Assembly (NCBI GenBank): GCA_017484135.1
Contig: JAFUTQ010000021.1
Location: forward strand, 1 to 64,000
Reading direction: 5' to 3'
From: Lachnospiraceae bacterium
Lineage (GTDB): Bacteria; Bacillota; Clostridia; Lachnospirales; Lachnospiraceae
Length of the DNA stretch: 64,000 bases
The notes below the pieces were generated by a model that was not told the origin of the DNA, ran no database searches, and was given only the letters and a program-made list of their open reading frames with translations. Both the position numbers and the translations under genes were made by a program. Below, in pieces: positions 26,142 to 36,349 of the stretch (position 1 is the stretch's first letter; each line of letters opens with the position of its first letter).

Positions 26142-26830
26142 TGCCGGAGACATTGATCTTCGACTACGACGGAACCCTGCACAATACCCTGCATATTTAT
26201 GAACCGGCCTTTCGGGAATGCTATCAGGCGCTGGTGGATGCGTCGATTTTACACCCGGTCGAGATTTCCACAGAGCGCATTTTGAGCTGGCTTGGCATGA
26301 GCGCCAGGGATATGTGGGAGGATTTTGCCCCGGAGCTGCCCGGGGAAGTCAGACACAGGGCAGAACGGAAGCTGGGTGACCGGATGAGTGAGCTTTTGCG
26401 TCGGCATCAGGCTGTCTGGTATCCCCATGCGGAGCATGCGCTGGATCGGTTAAAGGAGTCGGATTACCGGATGGTAATCCTAAGTAACAGTCAGAAAAAA
26501 TACGGGCAGGAGCACTGGAAGGAATTTCATATGGAGCGCTGGTTCGATCACTGGTACGACTGCGAGAGCTATGACTATGCGCCAAAGACGGAGATCATCA
26601 AGGTCATAAAGCAGGCCTATCCGGGCCGCCTCACAGTCATCGGTGACCGGGCATTGGATCTGGCGGCGGCGCGTGCAGTGGATGCCGCCTTTGTCGGGTG
26701 TCAGTACGGATTCGGAACGGCGCAGGAGCTGGCAGGAGCCGATGCTCTCATCGCGGATATTGAGGAACTGCCGGAACTGTTAAACAGGTCAACAGGAGAT
26801 ACAGCATGGCAACAAAATTTTACGCAGTAA
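26141..26830 (+). CDS. HAD family hydrolase in the rib operon
   Basis: This 229-residue haloacid dehalogenase-type phosphatase resembles the phosphoglycolate phosphatase subgroup. Motif I is FDYDGTLHNT (residues 7-16), motif II ILSNS, the conserved Lys is in APKTE and motif IV is GDRALDLAAAR, with an alpha-helical cap between motifs I and II. It starts inside the ribH stop (TGATG), so it is translationally coupled to a riboflavin gene. HAD phosphatases such as YcsE and YigB remove the phosphate from the RibD product before lumazine synthase; this gene is a good candidate for that step. The assignment rests on context, not on a specific motif. Confidence 0.85.
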   Translation: MPETLIFDYDGTLHNTLHIYEPAFRECYQALVDASILHPVEISTERILSWLGMSARDMWEDFAPELPGEVRHRAERKLGDRMSELLRRHQAVWYPHAEHALDRLKESDYRMVILSNSQKKYGQEHWKEFHMERWFDHWYDCESYDYAPKTEIIKVIKQAYPGRLTVIGDRALDLAAARAVDAAFVGCQYGFGTAQELAGADALIADIEELPELLNRSTGDTAWQQNFTQ

Positions 26831-27399
26831 AAATCGGGAAAAAACCGGGGATTTATACCACCTGGGAGGAATGCAGAGCAATGGTAGAGGGGTACTCCGG
26901 CGCGAAATATAAAAGCTTTCCCACCCGGGAGGAAGCGCAGGCATATCTGGGCGGCCCCGGGTCGGATGTGAAAGAAAAACAGACAGACTATGCCTTTGTG
27001 GACGGCTCCTACAATACCGCCACACAGGTATATGGCTATGGAGGCTTTCTGGTTCATGGCGAAACAAAAGAAATCCTGCAGGGCAGCGGCTCGGAGCCGG
27101 ACATGGCATCGATGCGGAACGTGGCAGGAGAGGTTCTGGGGAGTATGGCGGCCATTGAAAAAGCCATAGAGCTGGGACTGCCCGAGCTGACCATCTACTA
27201 TGACTATATGGGAATCGAGATGTGGGCCACCGGGGAATGGAAACGGAACAAAAAGGGCACCATCGCCTACTATGAATATGTAAACAGTGTGCGGGATCAA
27301 ATCACCCTTCATTTCGTGAAGGTAAAGGGACATTCCGGAGTGGCAGGCAATGAGGAGGCAGACCGGCTGGCAAAGGAGGCCGTCGGGATCACGGAGTAA
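26806..27399 (+). CDS. rnhA: Ribonuclease H with N-terminal hybrid-binding domain
   Basis: This type 1 RNase H cleaves RNA in RNA-DNA hybrids. The first 45 or so residues (FYAVKIGKKPGIYTTWEECR) are the RHBD/viroplasmin-like hybrid-binding domain seen in eukaryotic RNase H1 and many Firmicutes enzymes. The catalytic domain follows, with acidic residues in FVDGSYN, MRNVAGEVLG, YDYMGIEMW and GNEEADRLA forming the expected DEDD set. It overlaps the HAD gene by 25 bases and precedes addB by 13 bases, so it belongs to the same transcription unit. Confidence 0.93.
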   Translation: MATKFYAVKIGKKPGIYTTWEECRAMVEGYSGAKYKSFPTREEAQAYLGGPGSDVKEKQTDYAFVDGSYNTATQVYGYGGFLVHGETKEILQGSGSEPDMASMRNVAGEVLGSMAAIEKAIELGLPELTIYYDYMGIEMWATGEWKRNKKGTIAYYEYVNSVRDQITLHFVKVKGHSGVAGNEEADRLAKEAVGITE

Positions 27400-27412
27400 C
27401 GGGGGGCGCACA

Positions 27413-30400
27413 ATGGCATTACAAATGATCATGGGACCTTCCGGCAGTGGAAAATCCACCTATATCTTGCAAAAGATCGTCCGGGAGGCGCAGAAAAATC
27501 TGAAGAAAAATTATTATGTGGTTGTGCCGGAGCAGTTTACCATGCTCACGCAGCGTGAGCTGGCCATGCTGCAGCGGGATCACAGCATTATGAACATTGA
27601 TGTGGTCAGCTTCAATCGGCTTGCCTACCGTATTTTTGATGAGCTGGGAAAGACCGGAATGGCAGTGCTGGAGGAGACCGGAAAAAGCCTTGTCTTAAGG
27701 AAGGTGGCGCAGGATAAGCTGGAGCAGCTGGGTGTTCTGCGGGGCAACATCACCAGAATGGGATATATCAATGAGATCAAGTCCCTGATTTCCGAGCTGG
27801 CGCAATATGATATCTCCCCGGGTGACCTGGAGGAGTATCTGAACGGAAATTCCGTGAATCCGGCATTTTCGTACAAGATGCAGGATGTGCTGGTTTTGTA
27901 CCGGGGCTTCCGGGAGTATATCGAGGGAAGCTACATTACGGCAGAGGAAGTGCTTGAGGTATTCCGGGAGGTGGCAGACCAGTCTGCGCTTTTGCCGGGT
28001 TCCGTGCTGGTCTTTGACTGCTTTACCGGCTTTACGCCGGTTCAAAGCAAGGTACTGCAAAGGCTGATGGAGCTGGTAGATGACATCTATGTGACCGTCA
28101 CGCTGGATCCCCGGGAGGATCCCTATTCCTACCGGGATATGCAGGAGCTTTTTGCGATGAGCAAAAAGACGATTAAGAGTCTGATGCGTATGGCTGATCA
28201 GGCTCATTTTGACGTGGAGGAGACGGTGTGGATTTGTCAGGAGGAGACAGATCGCTTCTGCCATGCGGTGCAGCTTCGGTTCATCGAAAAAAATCTCTTC
28301 CGAAGTCGTGCTCAGACCATGGAATATACAGACTGCGGACAGCTCCGGGTGGTAACGGTGTCGAATCTGCGCATGGAGCTTCGCTATGTGGCACAGGAGA
28401 TTGTGAAGCTGGTCAGAAACAACGGATACCGTTATAAAGAGATCGCAGTGATCAGCGGAGCGGTGGAGAGCTATGGAAGCTTTGTGCCGGAGATTTTTGA
28501 TGCCTGCGGGATACCATACTTTCTGGACACCACAAAGGATATTTTACTGCATCCGTTTCTGGAATTTATCCGGGCTTCGCTGCAGGTCATCGCAGAGGAT
28601 TTTTCTTATCAGTCGGTGTTTCGCTATCTGCGGTGCGGCTTTGGCGGGATTTCCGAGGATGAGATTGATCGGCTGGAAAATTATGTGCTGGCAGTGGGAA
28701 TCCGCGGCTTTGCAAAATGGGAGAGACGGTTTGCCGTGTCGGCATATCAGATGAAGGAGGAAGAGCTGGAGACGTTAAACGAGGTGCGTCAGCGTGTGCT
28801 TGCCCCCTTTCTTCCGCTGCGGGAAGCTTTTTCGGATGAAAAAAACAATGTGCGGGAATGGACGGTGGCCTTTTATCGGTTTATCACAGGACTTCAGGTG
28901 GAGCAGCAGCTAAAGCAGAGGGAAAATTATTACAAAGAGCGGCAGGATCAGGTAAAGGCCAGAGAATACGGTCAGATTTACCGGATCGTCATGGATCTGT
29001 TTGACAAGCTGGTAAACCTTCTGGGGGAGGAATGTATGTCCGTGGAGGAATACACCAAAATATTGGATGCAGGCTTTGACGCGATGCAGGTCAGTGTGAT
29101 TCCCAGCGGCTATGACCGGGTCATGATCGGGGATATTGAGCGGAGCCGCTTAGATCATGTGAAGGTACTTTTTATGATCGGGATCAACGACGGAATCGTG
29201 CCCCGGGTGGATAACCGGGGCGGAATCCTGACCCAGCCGGAGCGTGAGGAGCTGGCAAAGCATCAGATGGAGCTGGCTCCCACGACACGGGACAAAATTT
29301 TTATCCAGCGCTTTTATATTTATCTGGCAATGACAAAGCCTTCCGATCGACTGTATGTCTCCTATACCAGAGTGGGAGCGGGAGGGGAGGCAGCCAGACC
29401 CTCCTATCTGATCACAATGTTAAAAAAACTCTTTCCCGGTCTGCCGGTCACCTATCTTGAGGATGAGGCATTATATGAACAGTTTGTCACACCGCAAAAC
29501 GCCTTTGCCTTTCTGCTGGAGGGCATCCGGCAGCAGGGGAGCTGGGAGACCTCCCGGGAGGAGCTGTGGAAACAGCTGGTCGCGTGGTACGAGCGTTCCG
29601 ACGAATACCGGCCGGCCTTGGAGCGGGTGCTCACAGCGGCAGGCACACGCTATCAGGAGGAGGCAATCGGAAAGGCAGTCGCAAAAGCCCTGTACGGAGA
29701 TGTCCTGTCGGGCAGTGTCACCAGACTGGAGCAGTTTGCGGCCTGCGCCTGTGCGCATTTTCTGACCTACGGTCTGGGTCTAAGGGAGCGGGAGCTGCTG
29801 GAATTTCGCATGGCGGATATGGGAAATATATACCACTATGCGTTGGAAAAATACGCGGATTACCTGCAAAAAGAAGGATTCACATGGTTCAATGTGCAGG
29901 AGGATATGCAGGAGACGCTGGTAAAACGGGCGTTTGAGGCTGCGGTGGCGCAGGCGGGGAATCCGGCCTTCTCCGATACCGCCCGCAACCGATATCAGGC
30001 GGAACGGATGCTGGTGGTCTTCCGGCGTACCATATGGGCACTTACCAGACAGCTCCGTCAGGGCAGCTTTGCGCCGGAAGGGGTGGAAATGTCCTTTGCG
30101 TTTACGGACGAACTGTCTGCGGTAAATTTTGCCCTCAGTGAAGAAGAGCGCATGCATTTGAGCGGGCGGATTGACCGGGTGGACACCTATGAGACCGGAG
30201 ACAAGGTTTATGTCAAAATCATCGACTACAAATCAGGGAATACCGGCTTTGAGCTGTTGTCTCTGTATCACGGTCTGCAGCTGCAGCTGGTAGTCTATCT
30301 GAATGCAGCGATGGAGGTCATCGGAAAAAAAAGACAGGGAAAAGAGGTCATTCCGGCAGGGATGTTTTATTATCACATAGATGATCCGATCATTGAGGGA

Positions 30401-30829
30401 GACGGGACAGAGTCGGATGCCGTAATTTATGAAAAAATATTGGAAAAGCTGAAGGTGGACGGCTTGATCAGTACCGAGGAGGAGGCGTACCGGGCCATGG
30501 ATCGCTCCTTTTCGGGAAAATCTGCGGTGATTCCCTTAAGTACCAACAGGGATGGCAGTGTGCGAGCCAGTGAGAAGGCGGCAGACCCGGAACAGTTTGC
30601 CCTGATTTCGGAGTATGCCGATTACATGGTAAAAAGGAGCGGACAGGAGATTCTGCATGGAGATACGGCGGTGCGTCCCTATGAGCTGAAGGATAAGAGC
30701 AGCTGCACCTACTGTCCGTATCTGGCGGTATGTGGATTTGACCGCAGGATTCCGGGACACAAAATGAGAGAGCTTCCGGTTCTTGCGGCGGAGGAAATCT
30801 ATGAGAAAATGAAGGAGGCTACCGAGTGA
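27413..30829 (+). CDS. addB: ATP-dependent helicase/nuclease subunit B
   Basis: AddB is the second subunit of the AddAB (RexAB) double-strand break resection enzyme that prepares DNA for RecA. The 1138-residue protein begins with Walker A GPSGSGKST at residues 8-16 and has an inactivated-helicase middle region. The C-terminal RecB-type nuclease holds IDYKSG near residues 940-945 and an iron-sulphur cluster formed by a Cys in FAACACAHF and the CTYCPYLAVC triad. ATG 27413 follows a GGGGGG stretch. Its TGA overlaps the start of addA. Confidence 0.95.
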   Translation: MALQMIMGPSGSGKSTYILQKIVREAQKNLKKNYYVVVPEQFTMLTQRELAMLQRDHSIMNIDVVSFNRLAYRIFDELGKTGMAVLEETGKSLVLRKVAQDKLEQLGVLRGNITRMGYINEIKSLISELAQYDISPGDLEEYLNGNSVNPAFSYKMQDVLVLYRGFREYIEGSYITAEEVLEVFREVADQSALLPGSVLVFDCFTGFTPVQSKVLQRLMELVDDIYVTVTLDPREDPYSYRDMQELFAMSKKTIKSLMRMADQAHFDVEETVWICQEETDRFCHAVQLRFIEKNLFRSRAQTMEYTDCGQLRVVTVSNLRMELRYVAQEIVKLVRNNGYRYKEIAVISGAVESYGSFVPEIFDACGIPYFLDTTKDILLHPFLEFIRASLQVIAEDFSYQSVFRYLRCGFGGISEDEIDRLENYVLAVGIRGFAKWERRFAVSAYQMKEEELETLNEVRQRVLAPFLPLREAFSDEKNNVREWTVAFYRFITGLQVEQQLKQRENYYKERQDQVKAREYGQIYRIVMDLFDKLVNLLGEECMSVEEYTKILDAGFDAMQVSVIPSGYDRVMIGDIERSRLDHVKVLFMIGINDGIVPRVDNRGGILTQPEREELAKHQMELAPTTRDKIFIQRFYIYLAMTKPSDRLYVSYTRVGAGGEAARPSYLITMLKKLFPGLPVTYLEDEALYEQFVTPQNAFAFLLEGIRQQGSWETSREELWKQLVAWYERSDEYRPALERVLTAAGTRYQEEAIGKAVAKALYGDVLSGSVTRLEQFAACACAHFLTYGLGLRERELLEFRMADMGNIYHYALEKYADYLQKEGFTWFNVQEDMQETLVKRAFEAAVAQAGNPAFSDTARNRYQAERMLVVFRRTIWALTRQLRQGSFAPEGVEMSFAFTDELSAVNFALSEEERMHLSGRIDRVDTYETGDKVYVKIIDYKSGNTGFELLSLYHGLQLQLVVYLNAAMEVIGKKRQGKEVIPAGMFYYHIDDPIIEGDGTESDAVIYEKILEKLKVDGLISTEEEAYRAMDRSFSGKSAVIPLSTNRDGSVRASEKAADPEQFALISEYADYMVKRSGQEILHGDTAVRPYELKDKSSCTYCPYLAVCGFDRRIPGHKMRELPVLAAEEIYEKMKEATE

Positions 30830-33800
30830 TGGAACAGAAGTGGACGCAGGCGCAGCAGCAGGTCATCAATCTGCGGGACTGCAATCTTTTGGTCTCGGCG
30901 GCAGCAGGCTCGGGAAAGACCGCAGTGCTGGTAGAGCGGATCAAGCAACGGATACTGGATCCGGAGCATCCCATTGATGTCGATCAGCTTCTGGTGGTGA
31001 CCTTTACCAATGCCGCGGCGGCACAGATGAAGGAGCGGGTTCTGCGGGCGCTGGAAACACAGCTTTCCCTGGAGCCGGAAAATGCGCGGCTGCAAAGACA
31101 GACCGCTCTGGTCATGAATGCGCAGATCATTACCATAGACAGCTTTTGTCTGTATGTCGTGCGCAATTATTTTCATGAAATCGATCTGGAGCCGAATTAC
31201 CGCATCGCAGACGAGGGAGAGCTGAAGCTGCTGCAGGAGGATGTGCTCTCGGAGTGCATGGAGCGCTGGTACAAGGAGGAACGTAAGGGCTTTTGCGATC
31301 TGGTGGCGGCGTATGCACCGGGGCGCAGCGATGCACCGGTGCGGGACATGCTCCTGAGTCTGTACCGGTTTTCGCAGAGTTATCCCTGGCCGCTCCGGTG
31401 GCTTGCGCAGGTGTCGGAGCAGTATGCCGGACAGGAAAATTTAGAGGCTTCCCCATGGGTTCGTGAGGCCGTGGAATATGCAAAAGAAATGCTTCGGGGG
31501 CTTTTTGAGCAGGCAAAACGGTATCTGATGGTCTGTCAGGAATCCGACGGGCCGGATATGTATGAGAAGGCCTGCGAACAGGACGTGGAGCTTTTGGAGT
31601 CACTCATGCAGTATGATTCCTACGAAGCGCTCCGGGAGCAGCTCGGTAAGGTCAAATTTGCTGCGCTCGGCAGGACAAAGGCATTTACCGGCAGCGAAGA
31701 GAAGCAGGAATACGTGAAGGAGTCCCGGAATGCCTGCAAAAAAGCGGTCGCGGCACTCACCAGGGACTATTTTTCTTGTTCTTTAGAGGAAATTGCCGCA
31801 CAGCAGCAGAGGATTTATCCCTGCGCCGAAACTCTGATCCGCCTGACCATGGAGTTTACAGAAGCGTTTTCCGCGAAAAAACGGGAGCGCAATGTGATGG
31901 ATTTTAACGATGTGGAGCATTTCGCCCTGCAGATTCTCGTGGACGAAGAGACGGGGAAACCCACCGCCACTGCGAGGGTGTTCCGCGGTATGTATGAAGA
32001 AATCATGATCGACGAATATCAGGACAGCAACTACGTACAGGAAACGATTCTGCGCGCCATTTCCAGAGAGGAAGACGGATGCTTTAATATGTTCATGGTG
32101 GGAGATGTGAAGCAGAGCATCTATCGGTTCCGGCTGGCACGCCCGGAGCTCTTTATGGAAAAGTATGACCGTTATACGTCCGGGGAAGGAAGCTGTCAGA
32201 GAATAGACCTCCACAAAAATTTCAGAAGCCGCAGTGAGGTGCTGAATTTTACCAACGATATCTTTACACAGATTATGCACCGCAATCTCGGGGGAGTCGC
32301 CTATGATGCGGATGCCATGCTGCGCCCGGGGCGCGAATTTGAAGCTTCCGCGTCATGCAGCTTCGATACGGAAATTCTGCTTTCGGACAGCGATGAGGGG
32401 AAAGCATACGGGCTGGATGCAAAGGAGCAGGAGGCAAAGCTGGTGGCGCAAAGGATCTCTGCTCTGATGGAGACACAGCTGGTGACAGATGAGGAGACGG
32501 GAAAGCTTCGCCCGGTGCGCTACAAAGATATCGTGATTCTTCTGCGCAGCACCGCGGAATGGGCGGACGTGTTTGCCAGAGTGCTGAATGCAGGCGGAAT
32601 CCCGGCACACACGGTATCAAAGACCGGATATTTTTCTGCGATGGAGGTTCAGACGGTGCTCAATTACCTGCGCATATTGGACAATCCGAGACAGGACATC
32701 CCGTTGACCGCGGTTTTGCGCTCACCGATCGTGGGACTTGACGACGAGGAGCTTGCCCGGCTCAGGCTCATCGAAAAAGAGACGTCGTTTTGTTCCTGCG
32801 TGTGGAAGGCGATCCGGGAGGAGGAGGTGCGGGGCACGCTGCCCGAGGTGCTTCAGGAGAAGCTGAAGCAGTTTGCGGATGTTTACGACAGACTCCGCGG
32901 CCGGATCAGCGAGCTGCCGATTCATGAGCTTTTGCGGGAATTTTTTTCGGAGACAGGGTATGACTCCTACGCGGCAGCCATGCCGGGGGGGAGACAGCGT
33001 CAGGCCAATCTGCATATGCTGTCAGAAAAAGCCATTGCCTACGAAAAAACCAGTTATCGGGGCTTGTTTCATTTCATCCGCTACATCGATGAGCTGCAGA
33101 AATATGATGTAGACTTCGGAGAGGCGGATCTGGTCATGGAAAACGATGATACCGTCACGATCATGAGCATACACAAAAGCAAGGGACTGGAATTCCCGGT
33201 ATGCTTCGTGTCCGGGATGGGAAAGCGCTACAATAAAATGGACAGCCGCAGCAGGCTTTTGATCCATGCAGAGCTGGGAATCGGAATCGATGAGGTTGAC
33301 GTAGAGCGGAGGGTAAAGCGTCCCTCCTTTATCAAAAAGATCATTGCGAAGAAAATCGAGCTGGACAATCTGGGAGAGGAGCTGCGCGTGCTCTATGTGG
33401 CATTTACAAGGGCAAAGGATAAGCTGATTGTGACAGGCTGTGAGAAAAAGCTTGCAGAGAAGATTGAAAGCTGTGAACTGCAGAACGGCGGAGCGCCGAC
33501 GGTTCCCTTTGTAGAGCGTGTCTCTGCGCAGAATCTGTTGGCGTTGATCCTGCCGGCGGTCTGCAATCTGGGAAACAGATATCAGATCCGGCAGGTCGGA
33601 ATCGAAGAACTGGTACTACAGGAGACCGCGCAGCAGATTTTTGTGCAGGACGACCTGGAACAGCGGATCCGCCGGAGCAATCTGTCTGAGGAGGAGACCT
33701 CCGGGTGGGGAGAACGGCTTGCGGATACCTATCCCTATAAAAAAGAGGCGGATCTGGTAACGAAATATTCGGTTTCGGAGCTGAAGCACCGTGCCATGCG

Positions 33801-34449
33801 TGCGCACATGGAGCGGGAGGATCCGGATGCGACACCGGTCTTTGCAGAGGAAGTGGTGGTGCCCTATGTCCCCGCCTTTATGGAGGGAAAGGAGGCAGTG
33901 AATCAGGGAGCACTGCGAGGAACCGCGGTTCACCGCCTGATGGAGTGCTACGATTTTACCAGACTTCCGGACAATGTCACAGAAATAAACGCAGACATCG
34001 AGGAGCAGTTGACAGAACTCAGAAAAACAGGTAAAGTGACGGAAGATATGAATGCACTGATTCGGAGGCCGTTGATTGCCGGATTCCTGAAATCCAATCT
34101 GGCAAAACGGATGAGGCAGGCGGCGCTTTCTCAGGATCTGTTTCGGGAGAAGCCCTTTGTCATGGGACTGACCGAGGTCGATGCCGGGGAAGAATCGGTA
34201 GCGGAGGTTTTGAAAGAGTCGGACGGGATGATTCTGATTCAGGGGATCATCGATGTCTTCTGGATCGAGCAGGATCATATCGTATTGCTGGACTATAAAA
34301 CAGACCGGGTGGATACGGCAGAGCAGCTGCGGGATATGTACCGAAAACAGATGGAGCTGTACGGCAAGGCGCTGCAGCGCATCTTTCATCTGCCGGTCAC
34401 GGAGAAATATCTGTACTCCTTCCGGTTGCAGCAGGTAATAGAGATTTAG
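30829..34449 (+). CDS. addA: ATP-dependent helicase/nuclease subunit A
   Basis: AddA provides the 3'-5' UvrD-type helicase motor and the second nuclease of AddAB. The product has about 1206 residues: Walker A in SAAAGSGKTAVL (about 25-35), motif Ia VTFTNAAAAQMKERV, Walker B IMIDEYQDSN, motif IV KSIYRFR-like segment, motif VI LRVLYVAFTRAKDKL, and the C-terminal nuclease motif LLDYKTDRVD. ATG 30829 overlaps the addB stop (TGATG); a GTG at 30826 is better spaced from GGAGG (30814-30818), so the start could be one codon earlier. addB-addA order is standard in Firmicutes. Confidence 0.95.
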   Translation: MEQKWTQAQQQVINLRDCNLLVSAAAGSGKTAVLVERIKQRILDPEHPIDVDQLLVVTFTNAAAAQMKERVLRALETQLSLEPENARLQRQTALVMNAQIITIDSFCLYVVRNYFHEIDLEPNYRIADEGELKLLQEDVLSECMERWYKEERKGFCDLVAAYAPGRSDAPVRDMLLSLYRFSQSYPWPLRWLAQVSEQYAGQENLEASPWVREAVEYAKEMLRGLFEQAKRYLMVCQESDGPDMYEKACEQDVELLESLMQYDSYEALREQLGKVKFAALGRTKAFTGSEEKQEYVKESRNACKKAVAALTRDYFSCSLEEIAAQQQRIYPCAETLIRLTMEFTEAFSAKKRERNVMDFNDVEHFALQILVDEETGKPTATARVFRGMYEEIMIDEYQDSNYVQETILRAISREEDGCFNMFMVGDVKQSIYRFRLARPELFMEKYDRYTSGEGSCQRIDLHKNFRSRSEVLNFTNDIFTQIMHRNLGGVAYDADAMLRPGREFEASASCSFDTEILLSDSDEGKAYGLDAKEQEAKLVAQRISALMETQLVTDEETGKLRPVRYKDIVILLRSTAEWADVFARVLNAGGIPAHTVSKTGYFSAMEVQTVLNYLRILDNPRQDIPLTAVLRSPIVGLDDEELARLRLIEKETSFCSCVWKAIREEEVRGTLPEVLQEKLKQFADVYDRLRGRISELPIHELLREFFSETGYDSYAAAMPGGRQRQANLHMLSEKAIAYEKTSYRGLFHFIRYIDELQKYDVDFGEADLVMENDDTVTIMSIHKSKGLEFPVCFVSGMGKRYNKMDSRSRLLIHAELGIGIDEVDVERRVKRPSFIKKIIAKKIELDNLGEELRVLYVAFTRAKDKLIVTGCEKKLAEKIESCELQNGGAPTVPFVERVSAQNLLALILPAVCNLGNRYQIRQVGIEELVLQETAQQIFVQDDLEQRIRRSNLSEEETSGWGERLADTYPYKKEADLVTKYSVSELKHRAMRAHMEREDPDATPVFAEEVVVPYVPAFMEGKEAVNQGALRGTAVHRLMECYDFTRLPDNVTEINADIEEQLTELRKTGKVTEDMNALIRRPLIAGFLKSNLAKRMRQAALSQDLFREKPFVMGLTEVDAGEESVAEVLKESDGMILIQGIIDVFWIEQDHIVLLDYKTDRVDTAEQLRDMYRKQMELYGKALQRIFHLPVTEKYLYSFRLQQVIEI

Positions 34450-34459
34450 GAGGAAGCCA

Positions 34460-35089
34460 ATGAAGATTATTCTGGCATCGGCCTCTCCGCGCAGGAGAGA
34501 GCTGTTGGAACGGCTGGGGCTTACCTTTGAGGTGATCCCGGCAGTGGGGGAAGAAATACCGATAGAGGGTACACCGGATCAGGTGGTCATCGGGCTGGCG
34601 CGTCAGAAGGCAGAGGAAGTCTATGAGCAGGTACGGGCTGCCCATGCGCAGGAGGAGTGTCTCATCATCGGTGCGGATACGTTGGTGTTTTTGGAGGGGG
34701 AGATTCTGGGCAAACCAAAAGACCCGGCAGATGCAGCAGCTGTTTTGGGCAGGCTGCAGAACCGCACCCATCAGGTGTATACCGGAGTCACCCTGTACCA
34801 CGGGGCGGCAGATACCAGTGCCGTGGTTTCCTTCTATGTGCGGACGGATGTGACCATGTATCCGATCAGCAGTGAAGAAATTGCGGCATATGTGGACAGT
34901 GGGGAACCCATGGACAAGGCAGGAAGCTACGGGATACAGGGGAAAGCTGCCGTGTTTATCAAAAAAATAGACGGCGATTATCAAAACGTAGTGGGGTTGC
35001 CGCTGGCCCGCCTGTATCAGGAACTGAAACAGATGGGAATAAAAGTGAATTTATTTTCCGGGGAAGGAGATCAGACCGATGGAATATGA
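34460..35089 (+). CDS. maf: Maf family nucleotide pyrophosphatase
   Basis: Maf/YhdE proteins hydrolyse nucleoside triphosphates (dTTP, UTP or modified nucleotides) and can affect septation. The 209-residue protein has ASASPRRRELLERLGL at the N-terminus, the IGADTLV motif with catalytic Asp, and SYGIQGKAAVFIKKIDGDYQNVVGLP later on, the full family pattern. AGGAGG lies before the ATG, ten bases after addA. It overlaps the next gene by 11 bases. Confidence 0.93.
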   Translation: MKIILASASPRRRELLERLGLTFEVIPAVGEEIPIEGTPDQVVIGLARQKAEEVYEQVRAAHAQEECLIIGADTLVFLEGEILGKPKDPADAAAVLGRLQNRTHQVYTGVTLYHGAADTSAVVSFYVRTDVTMYPISSEEIAAYVDSGEPMDKAGSYGIQGKAAVFIKKIDGDYQNVVGLPLARLYQELKQMGIKVNLFSGEGDQTDGI

Positions 35090-35339
35090 TGAGGAATGTT
35101 TACAATATTTTCTGGCGCATCAGACGCAGCTGTACGACGAGCCGGTGGCAGAAACCTTGGAGGAAGCGGATGCGTTTTTGCAGGATTGTATGGCAGTGGT
35201 GTGTACAAACATCAAAGAGGTTCGTGATTATCTGGACGAGAGCGGAGCGGATGTAACCGGGATGAGTGAGCAGGAATTGGCGGAGGCAGAGGAGGTATTT
35301 TGTCTGCCGGATGGCAGATATTTGGTGGTGGAAGCATGA
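35079..35339 (+). CDS. Small acidic hypothetical protein
   Basis: I do not recognise a family for this 86-residue protein. It is acidic and mostly helical (ETLEEADAFLQDCMAVVC, DYLDESGADVTGMSEQELAEAEE) and ends in a short hydrophobic strand (GRYLVVEA). No signal peptide or membrane segment is present. It overlaps maf by 11 bases and its TGA overlaps the ATG of the lipoprotein gene, so it is translated as part of this operon and is a real gene. Function unknown. Confidence 0.75.
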   Translation: MEYDEECLQYFLAHQTQLYDEPVAETLEEADAFLQDCMAVVCTNIKEVRDYLDESGADVTGMSEQELAEAEEVFCLPDGRYLVVEA

Positions 35340-36313
35340 GAAAAAGATTATTTGCGGGGATGCTTGCAGGGGTGATGCTTGTTCTTAGCGGCTGCAGTAT
35401 CGGAAATACACAGATTGAGCTTGCCCATGAGTTTTCCTCAAAGGAGATTCTGCAGCTTGGGAATGAAAAAGTAAGCGTGGCACAGATGAAGGTATTTCTG
35501 TGCAATTATCAGAATATTTATGGCGAGAGCTATGGAATTAATATGTGGCAAAAGAAGTTTCATACGGATTCACTGGAGGAGTACATCAAAGCGGTAACGT
35601 TGGACGAGATTACCCGGATCGTCTGCATGAAGGAGCTTGCGGTACAGGAACAGGTCATGCTGACCGATCAGGAGAAAAAACAGGTAAAGGCGGCGGCGAA
35701 GGAATATTATGATTCGCTTTCAGAGGAGGAGTTGTCTTATACAGGTGCCGCTATCAGTGATATCGAGGCGTTGTATGAGGCTTATGCACTGGCAAACAAG
35801 GTGTATCAAACACTGGTGACCAGCATTGACGAGGAGGTCAGTGACGATGAGGCGAGAGTCATGGAAGCGCAGCTGATCTATGTGAGCGGTCAAAGGGCGG
35901 CCGCCGAGATACAAAGCAAGCTGTCGGAAGGGGCGGACTTTGCTGCGCTGGCACACACGTATAACGAAGCGGAGGATACCGATGTGGTCTTTGGAAGGGG
36001 CACCTTGCCGCAGGAAGTGGAGACGGTCGCTTTTTCCATGGAAAACGGAGAAGTTTCGGACAGTATTCAGACAGAAGACGGCTATTACTTTCTGAAATGC
36101 ATCAATAAATTTAATCAGGAACTGACGGACGAGAACAAGGAGGCAATCCTGCGTAAGCGGGAGGAGGCGTCCTTTCAGGATAAGTATGGGGAACTTTTGG
36201 AAAATACAAAGTGCTACCTCAATGAGGAGGCATGGGCCGAAATAGAACTTGTGACGGATGGGAGTATCACGACGGACAGCTTTTTTGAGGTGTATGAGGA
36301 AAAATTGAAATAG
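35336..36313 (+). CDS. PrsA/SurA-like peptidyl-prolyl isomerase lipoprotein
   Basis: This extracytoplasmic foldase is predicted to be anchored to the membrane by lipid. The 325-residue protein has a short signal with lipobox LSGC (Cys about 21), a SurA-like N-terminal helical region, and a parvulin-type PpiC domain around residues 180-275 (AQLIYVSGQRAAAEIQSKL, FGRGTLPQEVE, VSDSIQTEDGYYFLKC). The parvulin core is somewhat diverged. ATG 35336 is used because it overlaps the preceding stop and begins a proper signal peptide (MRKRLFAGML). It probably helps fold secreted proteins such as the large surface proteins of this window. Confidence 0.85.
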   Translation: MRKRLFAGMLAGVMLVLSGCSIGNTQIELAHEFSSKEILQLGNEKVSVAQMKVFLCNYQNIYGESYGINMWQKKFHTDSLEEYIKAVTLDEITRIVCMKELAVQEQVMLTDQEKKQVKAAAKEYYDSLSEEELSYTGAAISDIEALYEAYALANKVYQTLVTSIDEEVSDDEARVMEAQLIYVSGQRAAAEIQSKLSEGADFAALAHTYNEAEDTDVVFGRGTLPQEVETVAFSMENGEVSDSIQTEDGYYFLKCINKFNQELTDENKEAILRKREEASFQDKYGELLENTKCYLNEEAWAEIELVTDGSITTDSFFEVYEEKLK

Positions 36314-36349
36314 CAATTGAAGAATACGGATATAAAAACAAGGGAATAC

